Source: Undaria pinnatifida (lineage: Eukaryota > Sar > Phaeophyceae > Laminariales > Alariaceae). From it: a DNA stretch of 64,000 nt. Under the pieces are notes generated by a model. It did no database searches, had not been told where the DNA came from, and worked only from the letters and a program-made list of their open reading frames with translations. This document shows, one piece after another, positions 24,807 to 38,000 of the stretch (positions are counted from its first letter, which is position 1; each line of letters opens with the position of its first letter). A program made the position numbers and the translations under genes. Location of the stretch: positions 15,455,625 to 15,519,624 of the forward strand of contig JABAKD010000016.1 of assembly GCA_012845835.1 (NCBI GenBank), given 5' to 3'.

Positions 24807-25585
24807 GCACCAATTTATTTTTGTCCGCCATACCGGCCGGCAACTGGCATACTTAAGGAGTACCACAAGTCACAATATTGGTACCACAACAACCACCAGG
24901 TAGCAGGTACCGTGCAGTCTAAGAAATAATGTAGTGTGTGTTTGGGCAGGGGCGACGCGCGGAGTATAGTCCTGCCGTCGACGCCAGATGAGGGATTGGG
25001 GTAACCCAGGTTCGACTCGCAACTTGCAACTGCTTCTCTTCTTGTTCTTCGTAGCGTGAAGGACACGCCACGTTGGAGCAAGGTTCGACGGCGAACCAAG
25101 CGATGGTAACGATAGAAGTGCCTTGAGGCAACGAAAGGTGCTTCGCAGGCAAAACAGAGAATCGACAGAGATTACTTGTCAGCGGGAAACGTGATTACCC
25201 GCCTCTCTATCATCAGAATGTACGGAGACTCCACGACCACTTTTAGTACAACAAGACACGATATCCAATAATTAATACCTCTGGAACGGCTACCGTTCAT
25301 ACAAATCTTCACGAGAAGATCTGTCTACGTAACGGTAGAAAGTGTACCTGTGACCCATAGAAGTATTAGTTGTATGAAAAATTGAAAAAACATCAGCTAG
25401 CTGTGGTGAGTTGTACAAGCGTATGCGCCCGCCCATTATATTTCCAGGTGCGGTGCGGTTTACATCAACTGCTGAAAGTTGATACGTATCATGATCACAG
25501 CAGTCTCATTTATTAATGCTTTGGCGCCTTGGAGTGTCACGTAGCGGCCGGATTCCCGTTCCTGGAGGTAAAATGCTGGATTCTG

Positions 25586-25798
25586 ATTGGCCAAGCTTTT
25601 CGAAAACATATTAAAAACCAACATTTTTCGCGCCGCACCCTTGCCGCACCACGCTATTCTTTCTTGGGTTTTTTTTCTATCATCACTGGACGCCCTTCTT
25701 TCACCCTTGGCTTTTCTTTTTCCTTGCGAGACGGAAGCTATCAAGCTGCTCCTTGTGGCTGATGACCTTCCAAATACCCCGCCCTGCTCAACTATTGG
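25586..25798 (+). promoter_or_regulatory. Possible FMO B promoter: two inverted CCAAT boxes
   Basis: ATTGG pentamers in GATTGGCC (25586-25590) and CTATTGGCT (25794-25798) lie 450 and 240 bases upstream of the FMO B start codon. No clear TATA element was identified. CCAAT boxes are common in eukaryotic promoters, so this is suggestive only. Confidence 0.25.
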
Positions 25799-26032
25799 CT
25801 TATTCCTCTCCCCGTTGGCCCGCCTTGACCTCTTTTCGGACTAGGTTCCGTGGCCCATGGGGAAGTTTGGTGTTCCTCCTGCTCTTGCTGCATACATCCT
25901 CACGTACCAGAGGCCTTCAGCTTTCACCAACTTCTCTGCTTACGCAGGGGCTAGCAAGCAGCAACTTGGGACGGTGGCCGGCCGACAACTGCATGCTTAG
26001 GACGAAGCAGCAGCCACACGAGAAGCATCACG

Positions 26033-29000
26033 ATGTGTGACATGCAGATGAAGTCGTCGGGTACAGGCGAGGCTGATGATGGTGTTGGGGTGGTGCCGGG
26101 GTCGAGACCGCCGTCTGTTGCTGTTATTGGCGCTGGTGCGGCGGGATTAGCTGCTGGCAGGGTGCTTCGAGACGAAGGACTACGGGTGACGATGTTTGAG
26201 AAGTCACATCATGTGGGCGGCGTCTGGAGGTACAAGCCGGAACCGGACGCTCGAGCACCGATGTGTGAGTCATAATTAGTCGGCGGTGGTATTGAGCTGG
26301 CAAGGCGGTGTTTTTGTTGGGGCTATGACTGGTGGTGATTGCTGCTGGCACGAGTGCAAGTACAAGTACGCCCACTGCTGTATCATGTTTTTTCTTCTTT
26401 TTTTCTTCTTTTTTCACACACTTACACTTTTCCAGCTTCTGGACAAGCCGTGGTCACAGGTGTCGTCTCTTTTCCCCCCCGGTTCTTGCCTTCAATTTTT
26501 ATCGCGCATAGGGTTCAGCAATCCCATTGCTCGTCGTCGATTTTTCATCGAGTGTTGCTAACTCACGCTCTCGCGCTTTCCGCCAGTCAATTTGTGCACA
26601 AGAGGTCCCAACGAATTTATACGAGTATGCAAGGAGTATGCACTCGGCGGGGCTCGAACTCACAAAACTGACCTATACCAGGCTCGAGGATAACCCGATA
26701 TCTATACGTCGTAGTGCGGGTATGTGTCAGTCCAAAATACCCGCACTATAGTGGGCACCCGCACTATATGATTTCGGGCCTGAATAGTGCGGGAAGGCGC
26801 ACTATTCGGGTCCTGTAGAACCCTGAATAGTGCGCGTTTCGGCACTATTCGCGAATTTACTAGGATAAAGTGCTGCTGTACTGCATGGACAGAGTAAGTT
26901 TTTTTTTTTTTTTATCCTCCGGCGGATGGGGAAAAATAAAGATTTAGCTCACCACACTTCCACGTATTTCCATACGCGTCGTGTGTCGATTTAACTCAGC
27001 TGCTTTCGCAGCCCAACGCTAGCTGGCGCACCCTTATAGAGTAAGATGTGGCCTTTGTAGTGGGGTGTAGACGCCTGCGGTCGTTCGTGGGTGAGAGTAG
27101 AACACACAGCGCAAGGTGAACCCACATCCGTCCATCGTAGAACAGATCACAGCATACACCATACATGACATGGCATGGCGAGAGCATGCTGTGTGCGAAG
27201 TTATGTCTCAGCCCGTGCTGTTGCTCCAATCCATTGTACGTTGAATACCCTAGAATAAATATGAATTGTTGAGAGGATAGCATTTAGAAGCCAAGCGCTT
27301 CACGTAGATAATGGAACACGCCCGCACACACAACCGAGAAACACCTTTGAAAATCAACTTTCATAACGGCTCAGAACTCCCGCCTATACCCACCCACACA
27401 TGTGAAGAGCAAAGGGGGGAACACTTCAAAATCAGAGACGACATAAGCAAGGACACTTCTTCTCAGCTTCTTTCACAAAACGTCTCCACAACGCTCACGT
27501 GGGGCTGGGTGGGGTGACGCACGAAGAAAGAAAAAAACGGCGAAAATCCGCAATAAAATAACATAACATTCCACACATGTACTATACTGCAGACACCCCA
27601 TGCATTCGATTCCAAAAAAAGAAGAAAAAAAAAGAAGAGACTATGCGTCGAGAATTTGTGTGGGTTCGGCCGCACTCAGAGCGGGGTGACGTCAGAATCC
27701 GCACTATAGAAGGTCTGAAATGGGACCAAACCCGCACTATAGAGGGGTGCCCCGAATAGTGCGGCAGCCGCACTATTGAGGGGTCCAAGTTGTGCCAAGC
27801 GATTTCACCCGCACTATAGCGGGCACCCGCACTATTCAACCCGCACCATATCGGGACCCCGACTGTACCCGACCGGGGCGACCGGCGAAAGGTGTACCTG
27901 GTACCAGTACGTTTCTTATTCTTCTTACTCTCCAACTCAACCTCGTAATTACAATAGCAATAAGAGGTGCTATGCCCTCCGCATAATACCTTCTGGAGAA
28001 GCCGTGGTCACAAGCGTCTTCCCTTCTTCCCCCCGGCGCGTGCCTCATTTGTATCGCGCATCCAGTGGCTGTACGAGTAGGGTTCAGCCTTTTTTCAGCT
28101 TTAATGCTCGTCGACTTTCGTCGAATGTTGATCACTCTCGCGCTTTCCGCTCGTCCTTTTTTACGCAAGTAAAGTCCCTACCTACTACAAGGTACTGCTG
28201 TGTGCTGTGCACGTGTACGAGCACGAGTACGCATGCACTCGGTGAGACTTGAACCCACGACATCGACGTTGGTAGGGACGAGACTCGCCGACTATCATAC
28301 ACCATCGGGGACGCCGACACGTTTGTACGTAAGCGTGATACCAGCACTACTATAGCACTGCTGCTGTGCTCCTTCTAAGCTCACCACGGCGTGCTTCCCT
28401 GTATATAACCGGCGACCAGCTTCGTACTGGTGTATATACCAGCACGCGTTTTTTGTGTCGGTGCACGGTTGAGTACGTACGCTGGCATTGAAGGTCCGCC
28501 CTTGCTTTCGGTCAGGTTCAAGAAGTGCAGTCACAGCATGACAGCAGACCATCAGGACTCGACCTCTTTCTTGCTCTTGCAACATGCTTGTATTTTTTGT
28601 ACTCGTGCAGGTGCTACTGAAAACCCAAAACGACTCGTAGTAACGGGTGGTGGCGAAACCATTGCAGGGGGCGCGCTTCGAGTAGAAAAGGTTGACGGAA
28701 CGCAGAAACGGCATCGCGGCACCTGTCGTGACATGACGACGACTACTACGTAGCCTGACCACGACTATTATACTGGTACAGTCTCTATGAATGCATTCGT
28801 GCATACACCCAATACTGCTGTAAGACTTCGTGCCGCAGCCGGCGCGAACAGGCAACAAAACTGCAGCATGTAAGAAGCATGCGTCGTGTATCATTCACCA
28901 GGCAACCAGTACCGGGTACCTGGTATCACACAACGCCAAGGCGGTTCCATGCCAAATGTTCGAATTTAGGTTGTTTGCAAGTGAACGGCGCGCCCGCTTC

Positions 29001-32000
29001 ATCCGCGAGAATCTCGTTGTCTTGTCTACGTGTATCACATTGTCTTGAATGCCTGTAGCCCCGCCGCTGTCGCGCGTAGTATCACATGTGTGTGCATTCC
29101 ACGTTCTTCGTATATATCGTGTGGCTTCGACGTCCTGCGCCTCGTTCCGCTGCCTGCTTTTAGCACATTCGGAACTGTCACTGCCGTAACGCTGTACATA
29201 GAACAGAGTCCTGGTAGAGCTATTGTAAGAGTACAAGACCGGTTCAGAATTTATAGCTTCATGCCCCTACACGGATATTCGTAATTCCACTCTATGATGC
29301 TGTGCCGGTATACGATAGCTCTAAGGTTTACTCGGAAAGAAATATTTTGCGTTTGTGACCTGGCCTCGACTCCTCGTGTGCACACAGGCACGCGCTCACC
29401 ACCCCCCGCATTCCCTAAATACTGCATGTATCCCACCCGTATCTCCCGCGCGTGCGTATGCGCCGAACGAAAGAGAGAGAGGGAGGGAGAAAAAACAGAG
29501 AGGAAGAGAGAGGTACAGAGAGAGGAAGCTGAGAGACAGAGAGAGGAGCTGAGAGACAGAGAGACAAAGGGAGGGGGACAGATGTAGAGAGGGCGGGGGG
29601 GTGCAAGGGGAAGAGGCGGAGATATATAAGAGACACCCCGTGCCATAGCAAGCGTCCCCGCACACACTGCCTGCTGCAGCTGTGCGCGCGTGCTCTTCCT
29701 ACAACCTACCACCCAGGTAGGATGCGCACGGTTGACGGCCGTGCGACTTCTCGCGGAATGTGCATATAACCCCATATCTGCTGCCTCCATAACCAACGTT
29801 CTGAAGTGGAGTGCGTACAGTAAATAATAACAAAAATAAATCCCGTGCGACTTAAAATCCCCCTTCCGTCACGTACGAAGGGGACGCCCACGACAATATT
29901 CCCATCGCGGGGTTTCCGCTGTTGTACCCCTAAAACGCTGTCGCCTCCACAGCATCATCTTCGAGATCCTGCACCATCGCAAGTATGGTTCCGCCGGTGA
30001 TTCGTCCATGTCCGCCGGCGAAGCGCACGTATCCTCTCCCACCACACCGTTCACAGAGCGTTGCCGTGCAAACTTCGTTGTAGTGGCCAGCAACCTTGCA
30101 CGGAAGCACCTCCCCATCGAAACCTTCGCTGAATTGGCGTTGCCGTTGCCTTCCTTTCCTTTTCCAGACCTTCCCCGACCCCCCATGCGCCTTTCTATCT
30201 TTCCTTCCATAATTACTTCCTCCTTTTCCGACGCGCACAAGCGAGTCTGAGGCCATTTCTTATATAGTCGGATTCCGCCAGTCGAAAACGGCCCTTTTCG
30301 ACTGAAATTTTTTCCGACTGGATTCTTCTGGTCCTTCTTCTTATCGTCAGTCGAGTTGATTTCATGGTTTTTATGCTCTTCCTAGAGGCGGTTGGTGTGA
30401 GGGAGTACTGCTGTACAGCAAGCGAAATCGGTTGGCAGCTCTGTGCTTCGCGCTGTCTCCGCGAGCAACGGCTCGACGAACCTTCGTCCCAGCGAGTTGG
30501 TGGCTTTGGGCTTAGCCGAAAGCCGCCAAAGCTACGTGCGTGGAGTTGCACTCAGCCGAGAGCCGCCAAAGCTACAGCAGACGCAGCCGTTGTTGGCAGC
30601 ATGGGATCGAGACCGCGCGCTGCTGCCGTCGTGTGATACACGCTGCTGGCGAGCGGAACTAGGAATGGGTCACGCTGACTTGCTGCGAGAAGCAACAGCA
30701 GGAATAGCCAAGCCGGCGTCATCGCCTTGTATGATACTGCAGTGTGGTACCTGTTAAGGGTTTGTGGCCGTGTGGCCGTGTGGGTGTGTGTTTGGTGGTG
30801 GGATGGGCGATGCGATCGGTTCAAAAAACACGTGTAAAACTTTTTTGACTGAGTTTTTCGACTGGAGGATCCAGTCGAAAAAGTCGATTTTTTCGACTGG
30901 ACCGGCCAGTCGGAATTCTCAGTCGAAAAAAGTTGAGTAAAAAAAGTCCTTTTTCGACTGCGAGAGAAAGCCCGATTTGGGCTTCAGTCGAAAAAGGCCG
31001 TTTTCGACTGACAAATCCGACTGCATAAGAAATGGCCTGACGAGCCCGTCGACTTGGCAAGTGTCTCGTACTTGCTTCGAACGAGGTTGATGATATCCTT
31101 GCGATCGTGTGCCTGCTTGAGACTTAAGTCTCGAATCTCGAGCGCGTACTCGGCAGCAGGCAAGGCAGAAACAACGCAAGTGTACAGAGTGTTGTCGTCT
31201 ACCCTGATGCCCACGATGTTGAGCTTTTCACGCAAGTCCTCCATCGCGTACAACATCTCTACGGGATAATCCTCCTTCTTGATCGTGAAGTTGTATGACT
31301 CTCGCATACATATTCCGTTTTGCGCATTCTTCTTGGTGTCATATCAATCTACTGTTGATTCCCAACATTCCCTGGGAAACTTACTCCGGTGAAAAGTTGC
31401 TTGGTCTACGGTAGTCTGCAAAGCTTGAGAGAGAAACACCCAGACCATAAATTGCCGCTCGTACATCGAGGCCATTACCCCCTGGGCCAGGCGCGGTCGC
31501 TTCCTTCGGCCCCAACCTCAACGTACGGATCGCTATCAAAGATTGACTGGAATCCATGCAGCTCCGCATAGACTCTCATCTTCTTCGAGAAGGAGTCGGA
31601 ATTCTTTCTTCCCTTAAAGGTAGGAACAGCCATCTTGAGTTGCCCCAAAAATGGCCGGCTGCGAAGAATATCCCGCACAGTGATTGAGGGCACACCTAGA
31701 GGGCCATCGCCCCAATCTTGCCCTCTGCAGCCAAGCTGATACCCAGTGGGATCAGCTCCCGCAGCATCACCACGCTCCTCCTCGTGGCTCCCGGTGCCAT
31801 CGTCGGAGCGATCCAACGATGGCGACACAGCAACCGTCCCTGCTGTATCTACGGCAGGTAACCTTTGCTCCCCGCCGGACCTTCGCCGCGTCCCGCCTTC
31901 TCGGTTATGTTTCAACAACGCAGCCATCATTTGAGGCAGTTCTGTATGAGACGACTTTTGACGCTCCTCCGCGTCTGCGGCTGGTTGTTGTGAACCTCGG

Positions 32001-35000
32001 AGAGCGAAGCCCTGCTCCGATGCTGCGGCCCTAAGATAATCTAAGAACATTCATCACCCATGATGAGGCTGCGTCGGTACCAACGCACTAGAGTGTTCGT
32101 CAGCCCCAAGCAAAGTTGCCAAGACACCCGGACAGTCGATAATGTGATGATTCAGGTCGTTTATTATTTTCTCCCAGCCAAGTGGGGACAACAGAAAAAA
32201 GTGGACACCGTGCGTCATCTCATACCCGCTCAGATGCCAAGATCCACATACTCCACAATATGCCAATATCCCGAACCGGCACGTAACTGTCAAGCTAAAG
32301 AGGCACAATAAACATCCTTCACCCCGTCTCCCTCGCGTTCGTGCTGATTGTTTACGTTGTTTTATGTTTATCCAGATCGCAGCCTGGTGACGAATTTACC
32401 GAAGGAGACGATGTCCTTCCTGGGGTTTCCCTTCCCAGAAAGCGTCCAGTCTTTCGCCACCCACAGCCAGGTGCTCGATTACCTCTGCTCTTACGCCGAT
32501 CAGCACGAGCTCCACCCGCTCATCAAACTGGGGTGCCCGGTAGAGTCCATCCGGCCGATCCCTATAGACTCATCGCCTACCCCTCTTGCAAACTCCGTCA
32601 ACGCCGCCGCCGACGGTAGTGACGAAATGCCACCGGCGGCGAAGGCACGCGGAGAACAAGATAAACCCGAGGCGTTCGATGGGTGGGAAGTGGTTTACCG
32701 ACGGGACCGCGGTAATGGGAGCACGCGAGAGCACGTAGGGATAGCGTCAAATGGGGGAGGTGACGGTGCCACTAGCGTGGTGGAAATTTTCGACGCCGTA
32801 TGCGTCTGCAACGGGCATTTCGACAAGCCGTTTGTTCCTCAGGTAGAGGGCTTCGAGGGTTTCCAGGGGACGAGCATGCACGCGTATGCTTACGACACGC
32901 CGGACGTGGAGACATTCGTGGGGCGGAGGGTGTTGTGCGTCGGGTCCAGGTCAAGCGGGGCCGACATCGCGCGCGAGGTGTCCTCCGTCGGTAAGCATGC
33001 GTTTGTCGGATACAGTAAGGGACACCCAATAAGAAACAGTAGTACTAGACCAGGCTGGGTTTCTTACTTGGGAGAGGGTGCGTTCTCGTACATTTTTTTT
33101 TGTTTTTTTTGCTCATGCCATTTATTATCTTCGCAGTTTTTCATTTTCTTTCTCCCTCCCTAGGCGTAACTTAGATCCAGGATCACTAAGCAGGCTCTTC
33201 TCCCCCCTGCGTGCCTTCGTTTTTATCGCGAGAAGAGGTCAGCCCTTTTTTCCCCCGTCGACTCGGGTCGAACTTACCCTCAGTATTAACGGCTCCCGGA
33301 TTTCTTATATTCCTGTGAATGTCGGCCTTCCGCTGTTTCTTAGTGCTGTTTGGTGTCTTGTACGGTGTTTACGCTTTAGCACATTATCTGCATGTGTTGA
33401 AACTCATTGGTTTAGGTTCCACCGCATTTGGCTCAGGCTGCGCCGCGTTTATATGCACATTTTTGACCGTATGTAACCCCTTTGGAACTTCACCCTCGTT
33501 TATTGCGATAATCTTCTTGGAAGTAGTGCATTCCCCCGCCCCAGTGTTTGAATGGTTAATCACTCACTGCGGAAAGTGTTTCGACGATTATGGGGAAAAC
33601 TACTTGGATTTAGTGTGGGACAATGGTTGCTGTAAGAAAAGGGCCCAACCTCTGCGCGGCTTCGTGGTATCTTGCCAATCGACTTCTGACTGCTGGAACG
33701 GACGTGGGATGCACCAAGGAGCATGCGCCAATGAGCGAACGGTCGTATGCTCATTCTTGGCCCCTTCCCTCGCGATGGGCGTACGTGGGCTGTCCAACGG
33801 TCTCTTGCGGCGCGTGCCGGCCATGTATCAGTCGGGGCTTTTTTTTGCGCGTTTCCTTCCATCGCGCGTTTCCCGATGTTACGTTAGCGTGAAAACAAGG
33901 CTCACTGTGTGTTTCTGCTTCTGCGGTGGTCAGATAAACGCGTGCATCGAAGGAAAACTATCCCTAACCTTTTCAAGGCAAAGCACGTTGGTTTGCACCC
34001 CGGCAAGTGTCTGCTGTCACAACGGTGACTGATTCTCTCTTTCGTTTTCCCCGCCCTCTTTGTTACCAGCGAGCGCGGTTCATGTCTGCGACCGGGCAGC
34101 TTCTGAGAGCTTACGGGGGGGGGAGCGGGGGAAAGTGTGGTGGCGGCCAGCGCTGGAAAAGTTCGAGGGCGCGAATACCGTGTGGTTTAAGGACGGGACG
34201 TCTGCAGAGGTGACCTCGGCTGTTTTTTGTTTGTTTGTTTGTTTAAGTCCTCGGCAGGACGGGTATAAAATGTAAAAATGAACCTTAAGCTCACCGCACT
34301 TGCACATGTGTGTCTTGTTGTGTCAATTTAACCTTAGTTGTCGAAACAAACGGTGCGGCCGGAAGTGAGCTGCCTTTGTCGGATGCAAGATAAATATACG
34401 ATGCGAGTGTTTGTGCCCCCCCCCTCCCTCCCCCGTCCTTATGTTCAGCGCTTGGGTGAATCAGTGTTTGCGCGGAGCTCTAGAGTCACGGTATTAAGAG
34501 TGTGTGTGTGTTTTTCCGGGAACAGGGATCATAGTGCGTTGCTCTGTTATCGGCTTTGCACGGTACGGCTTCTTGCGGTGTGGCAATGCCACCGTATGAT
34601 ACTCATATTAATACAAGGTTTCTGCGGCGTACGTCGCCATGGTCAACGGAGCAATACCAAGCTTCACGACGCATGTACACTGGAGTATAGGTGTAGGAAA
34701 AATAGTGGCAGCTGCTTGCGCGCACATAACAGTTTTCCGCACCCCTCGAACGGCACGTGCGCGCCCTCAGGAGTGGGTTGTGGTTTATTGGCAAGTGGAA
34801 GTTGGCGACTGTAAGTTTTTATTGTACCGGGAGTAACTACTCTCTGCGACGCAGTGTGAGGTCGTGTTCTGGCGAATCGATGCGGAGAGAGAGCCCTGGG
34901 TGAGAGCCCCCGGCTGATCGCAGTTGAGAGGCCTTATTCATCCCAAATTGTGTACCTGGCACGAATTGAAGCGACGACGAAATACTACAACAGGAACTCG

Positions 35001-38000
35001 CAGCTGATGTAGCGATATCCTTCCCGTCCGGTGGCGCCCGGCCCAAGCGTTTCATATTGAAATAATGATGTATGAAGTCCAGATCCGCATTCCATCCGAA
35101 ACGTAATGCCAAACATGTATACACGATACGGTATAAGCTACGCCATCCGATCTGTACGTCGATTGGATAACAGCACTGAGACGGCCATTGCTTATGACCC
35201 ATCGATAAAACAGATAACTGAGAACCCACTTTATAAAAACGAAACCAAACGCCAACTGTGAGTTCTTCCGATCGTGTACCTATATCCAACATGTTTAATT
35301 CCGCTGATGTAGGTGGACACCGTTGTGTGGTGCACCAGCTACAGCTACTCCTTTCCGTTCTTGGAAGGTTCGGGTCTGCTCACACATCCTTCGAAGTTGC
35401 GCGTCCACCCGCTTTACGAGCAGCTTTTCCACGTGAAGCATCCGTCTCTGTCCTTCGTTGGCCTGCCGTACAGGTGAGACCCGTAGTCGTGAACAACGCA
35501 TACATCGGAACAATCAGGATCTAGATCATCTCGGTTACATGCTCCTCCGAGGGACCCATGAAGAGCCATCCTTCTATAGTGCGGTATCCATCCCTCTACA
35601 GTGCGGTGGGGGTTGCACGTTTTGAGTCAAGACGCCTCCGACCGGTGGAGCTCCTCAAGTGTTGAAACATCGGTTAGTACGATAATTTAACGGGTATATT
35701 TGTTTTATTTAGGACTAGCGCCATAGCAATGTTGGTCGGGTCGCGCGAGGACGAATGTCTTCGAAGCCGTGTTTCGGGTGAGATGTTGAGCTCCTCGTTT
35801 TGGGAGGTCAGAAAACTCTTAGATTCTGCTGCACTCCTAGCGTTGGATGACTCATGTACAGCGACTAAACTAATGACGAGTACGGTCTTACCAAGTGTCT
35901 ACGATATAGGTATGAAGGTATACCTCTTTTTGTCTACTTCGCTTTCTGCATGGCGGGGGCTCCTTAACCCCCTTTAGAGCCCCAAACCCCTCCCTATACT
36001 AGCTTCAAGTAATTTTCGTAAAAGAAAAGGGTTTCCAGTGGTGAAGGCGTTAATAACCGAAAATCGTCGGGGTGTCATTCTTGTTTTTGCGATTTTTGTT
36101 GTTGTTGTTGTTGTCGTTGTTGTATACCCAGATAGATCGTGTTTTTTTCCTTCGGGTTGCACTTTTCAGTTAACTCAAAGATCAGTTTTTGGGTGAGGTA
36201 GGTGAGGTATGTAGGTATACGGATCCTCAGCTAAGGATCCCCGGAAAAAAAATGGCGCGCCTCTGCCCCTAACATAGGTCGCGGTTTATACGAGAATCAC
36301 CGTGCTGCGCCCCGTGTCATACAGCATATCTGTCGATAAGATTGGTTGTGCAGGGTCTGCGTAGGACAGATCCAACCTAGGAAATATGTGCTAGATCATT
36401 CAGATCATCCGATTCTCACCCGGCATGTGATTGATAGGCTGTGCAGATCATAGACCAGGGATATGTCTGCGCTGGAACACATAGATCATGCATAGGGATC
36501 TGATATGGATAACGTGACGCCAACATCGAAGGACCAGTGGAGCATGGTACTCGTGTGTTTTGTACGCTGAACAAACGAGCTTCCACAGACCGAGATACAT
36601 AATCCGTTACATACAGCTTATCACCGAACACATGGAATATGTCGTATCGCACCTAAGGCAGGTGTTTTCCAGAGTCGTCTGATGCAGCTTTCTAATCGGT
36701 CAACAGTGGATGAATCATCGTGCTGCTGAAACTCCTGTACTTCCGGGGTCTGCGACCTTCACCGTCTCATTTCGAATATCCATGTCGGAGGGTGATGCCC
36801 ATGTCGCGTAATTGCTTTGAAGACGTATCTGGCGTCCTCAAGCCCTCTCGCGCGGTGCCCCTCCTTGCCCTTGGATTGATTCTTCGCGACGGATTTTCTG
36901 AACCAGATCGTAGTGGCTTAATTTTTCTGTGCAAGGCTCATTTTTTGTTGTTGGTATCTGTGGCTGCTACTGGCTGCAACGTATGACTTGCTTCAGCAAC
37001 CCGATGCTTCCAGCTATTCTATGACCGTGTCGTATAGGTATCTGCTAGAGATACGCCATAACTGCTGAACTAACAAATAGCCCTGTCAAAGCGTAACATC
37101 TGGCAATATATACATTTTTCGAAGAAAGCGTCCACCGCTTCCACGCAAGTGTCGACTATCTCCGCGCGTACATCAACTGCAGCGCTTGCCGTTCCTGCCG
37201 GTGACGACGCAGAAATGATTTCCGCTCGCCAAGGTTCGGTTACGCCACATCACCCTAGCATGGCGGTTCTGGTCGCCCCATAGCGACGTTATTGTGGTAA
37301 TGTATGGTCGTTTCTGAGCTTCTTGCTCCAACCTGCCTTTGTCTCTGCCTCCGTCCCTCTTCCCTCTCAATTGTTGGAGGTGTCTCTGTCAGGAGTAGGA
37401 ATGGTGCTCCGTTTCGAAAGAGGTGCGTTGTCAATGGTCAAATTACCAAGGCAAGAATCAAATGAGCACGCCTCCCCTGAGTCCACCCCCCTCCCCGCGC
37501 CCCGCCGCCCCCCACCCCCGACCCCCTCGCGCCGGACCCTTCCCTGCTTTCCGATGGACGACAGAATCGTACCGTTCCCACTGTTCGAGGTCCAGGCCAA
37601 CGCTGTGGCCGCGGTTATCGGTGGGAGAAGCTCCTTGCCCTCCCTCGCAGAGCGCGAGCAGTGGCTCAAAAACGAAGAGGAGACAGGACAGCGAGAACGG
37701 TCCATCAGCCCCACCTCCCGCGCGGTGCATGTGCTCGAAGGATTGCAGTGGACCTACTTGAGACGCCTTTTGCGCCTCGCTGCACCGGGGGCGGTGGCGC
37801 GACCACCGTCGGGCTTCTCGGAGGCTGTTACGGCCGGCGCCGATGTTAACAGCCCCGGTGGCGCCGGCTTAGGGAATGCCGCTCTGCCGTCTGGAGCCCG
37901 GGAAGCAGCGAATGAGCTGAAGGTGAAGGAAGAAAATATCGAAGAAGTGCTGCGTACGTTGGCCATTAGAGAGGCGATTTACAACGACGCGTCGGACAGC

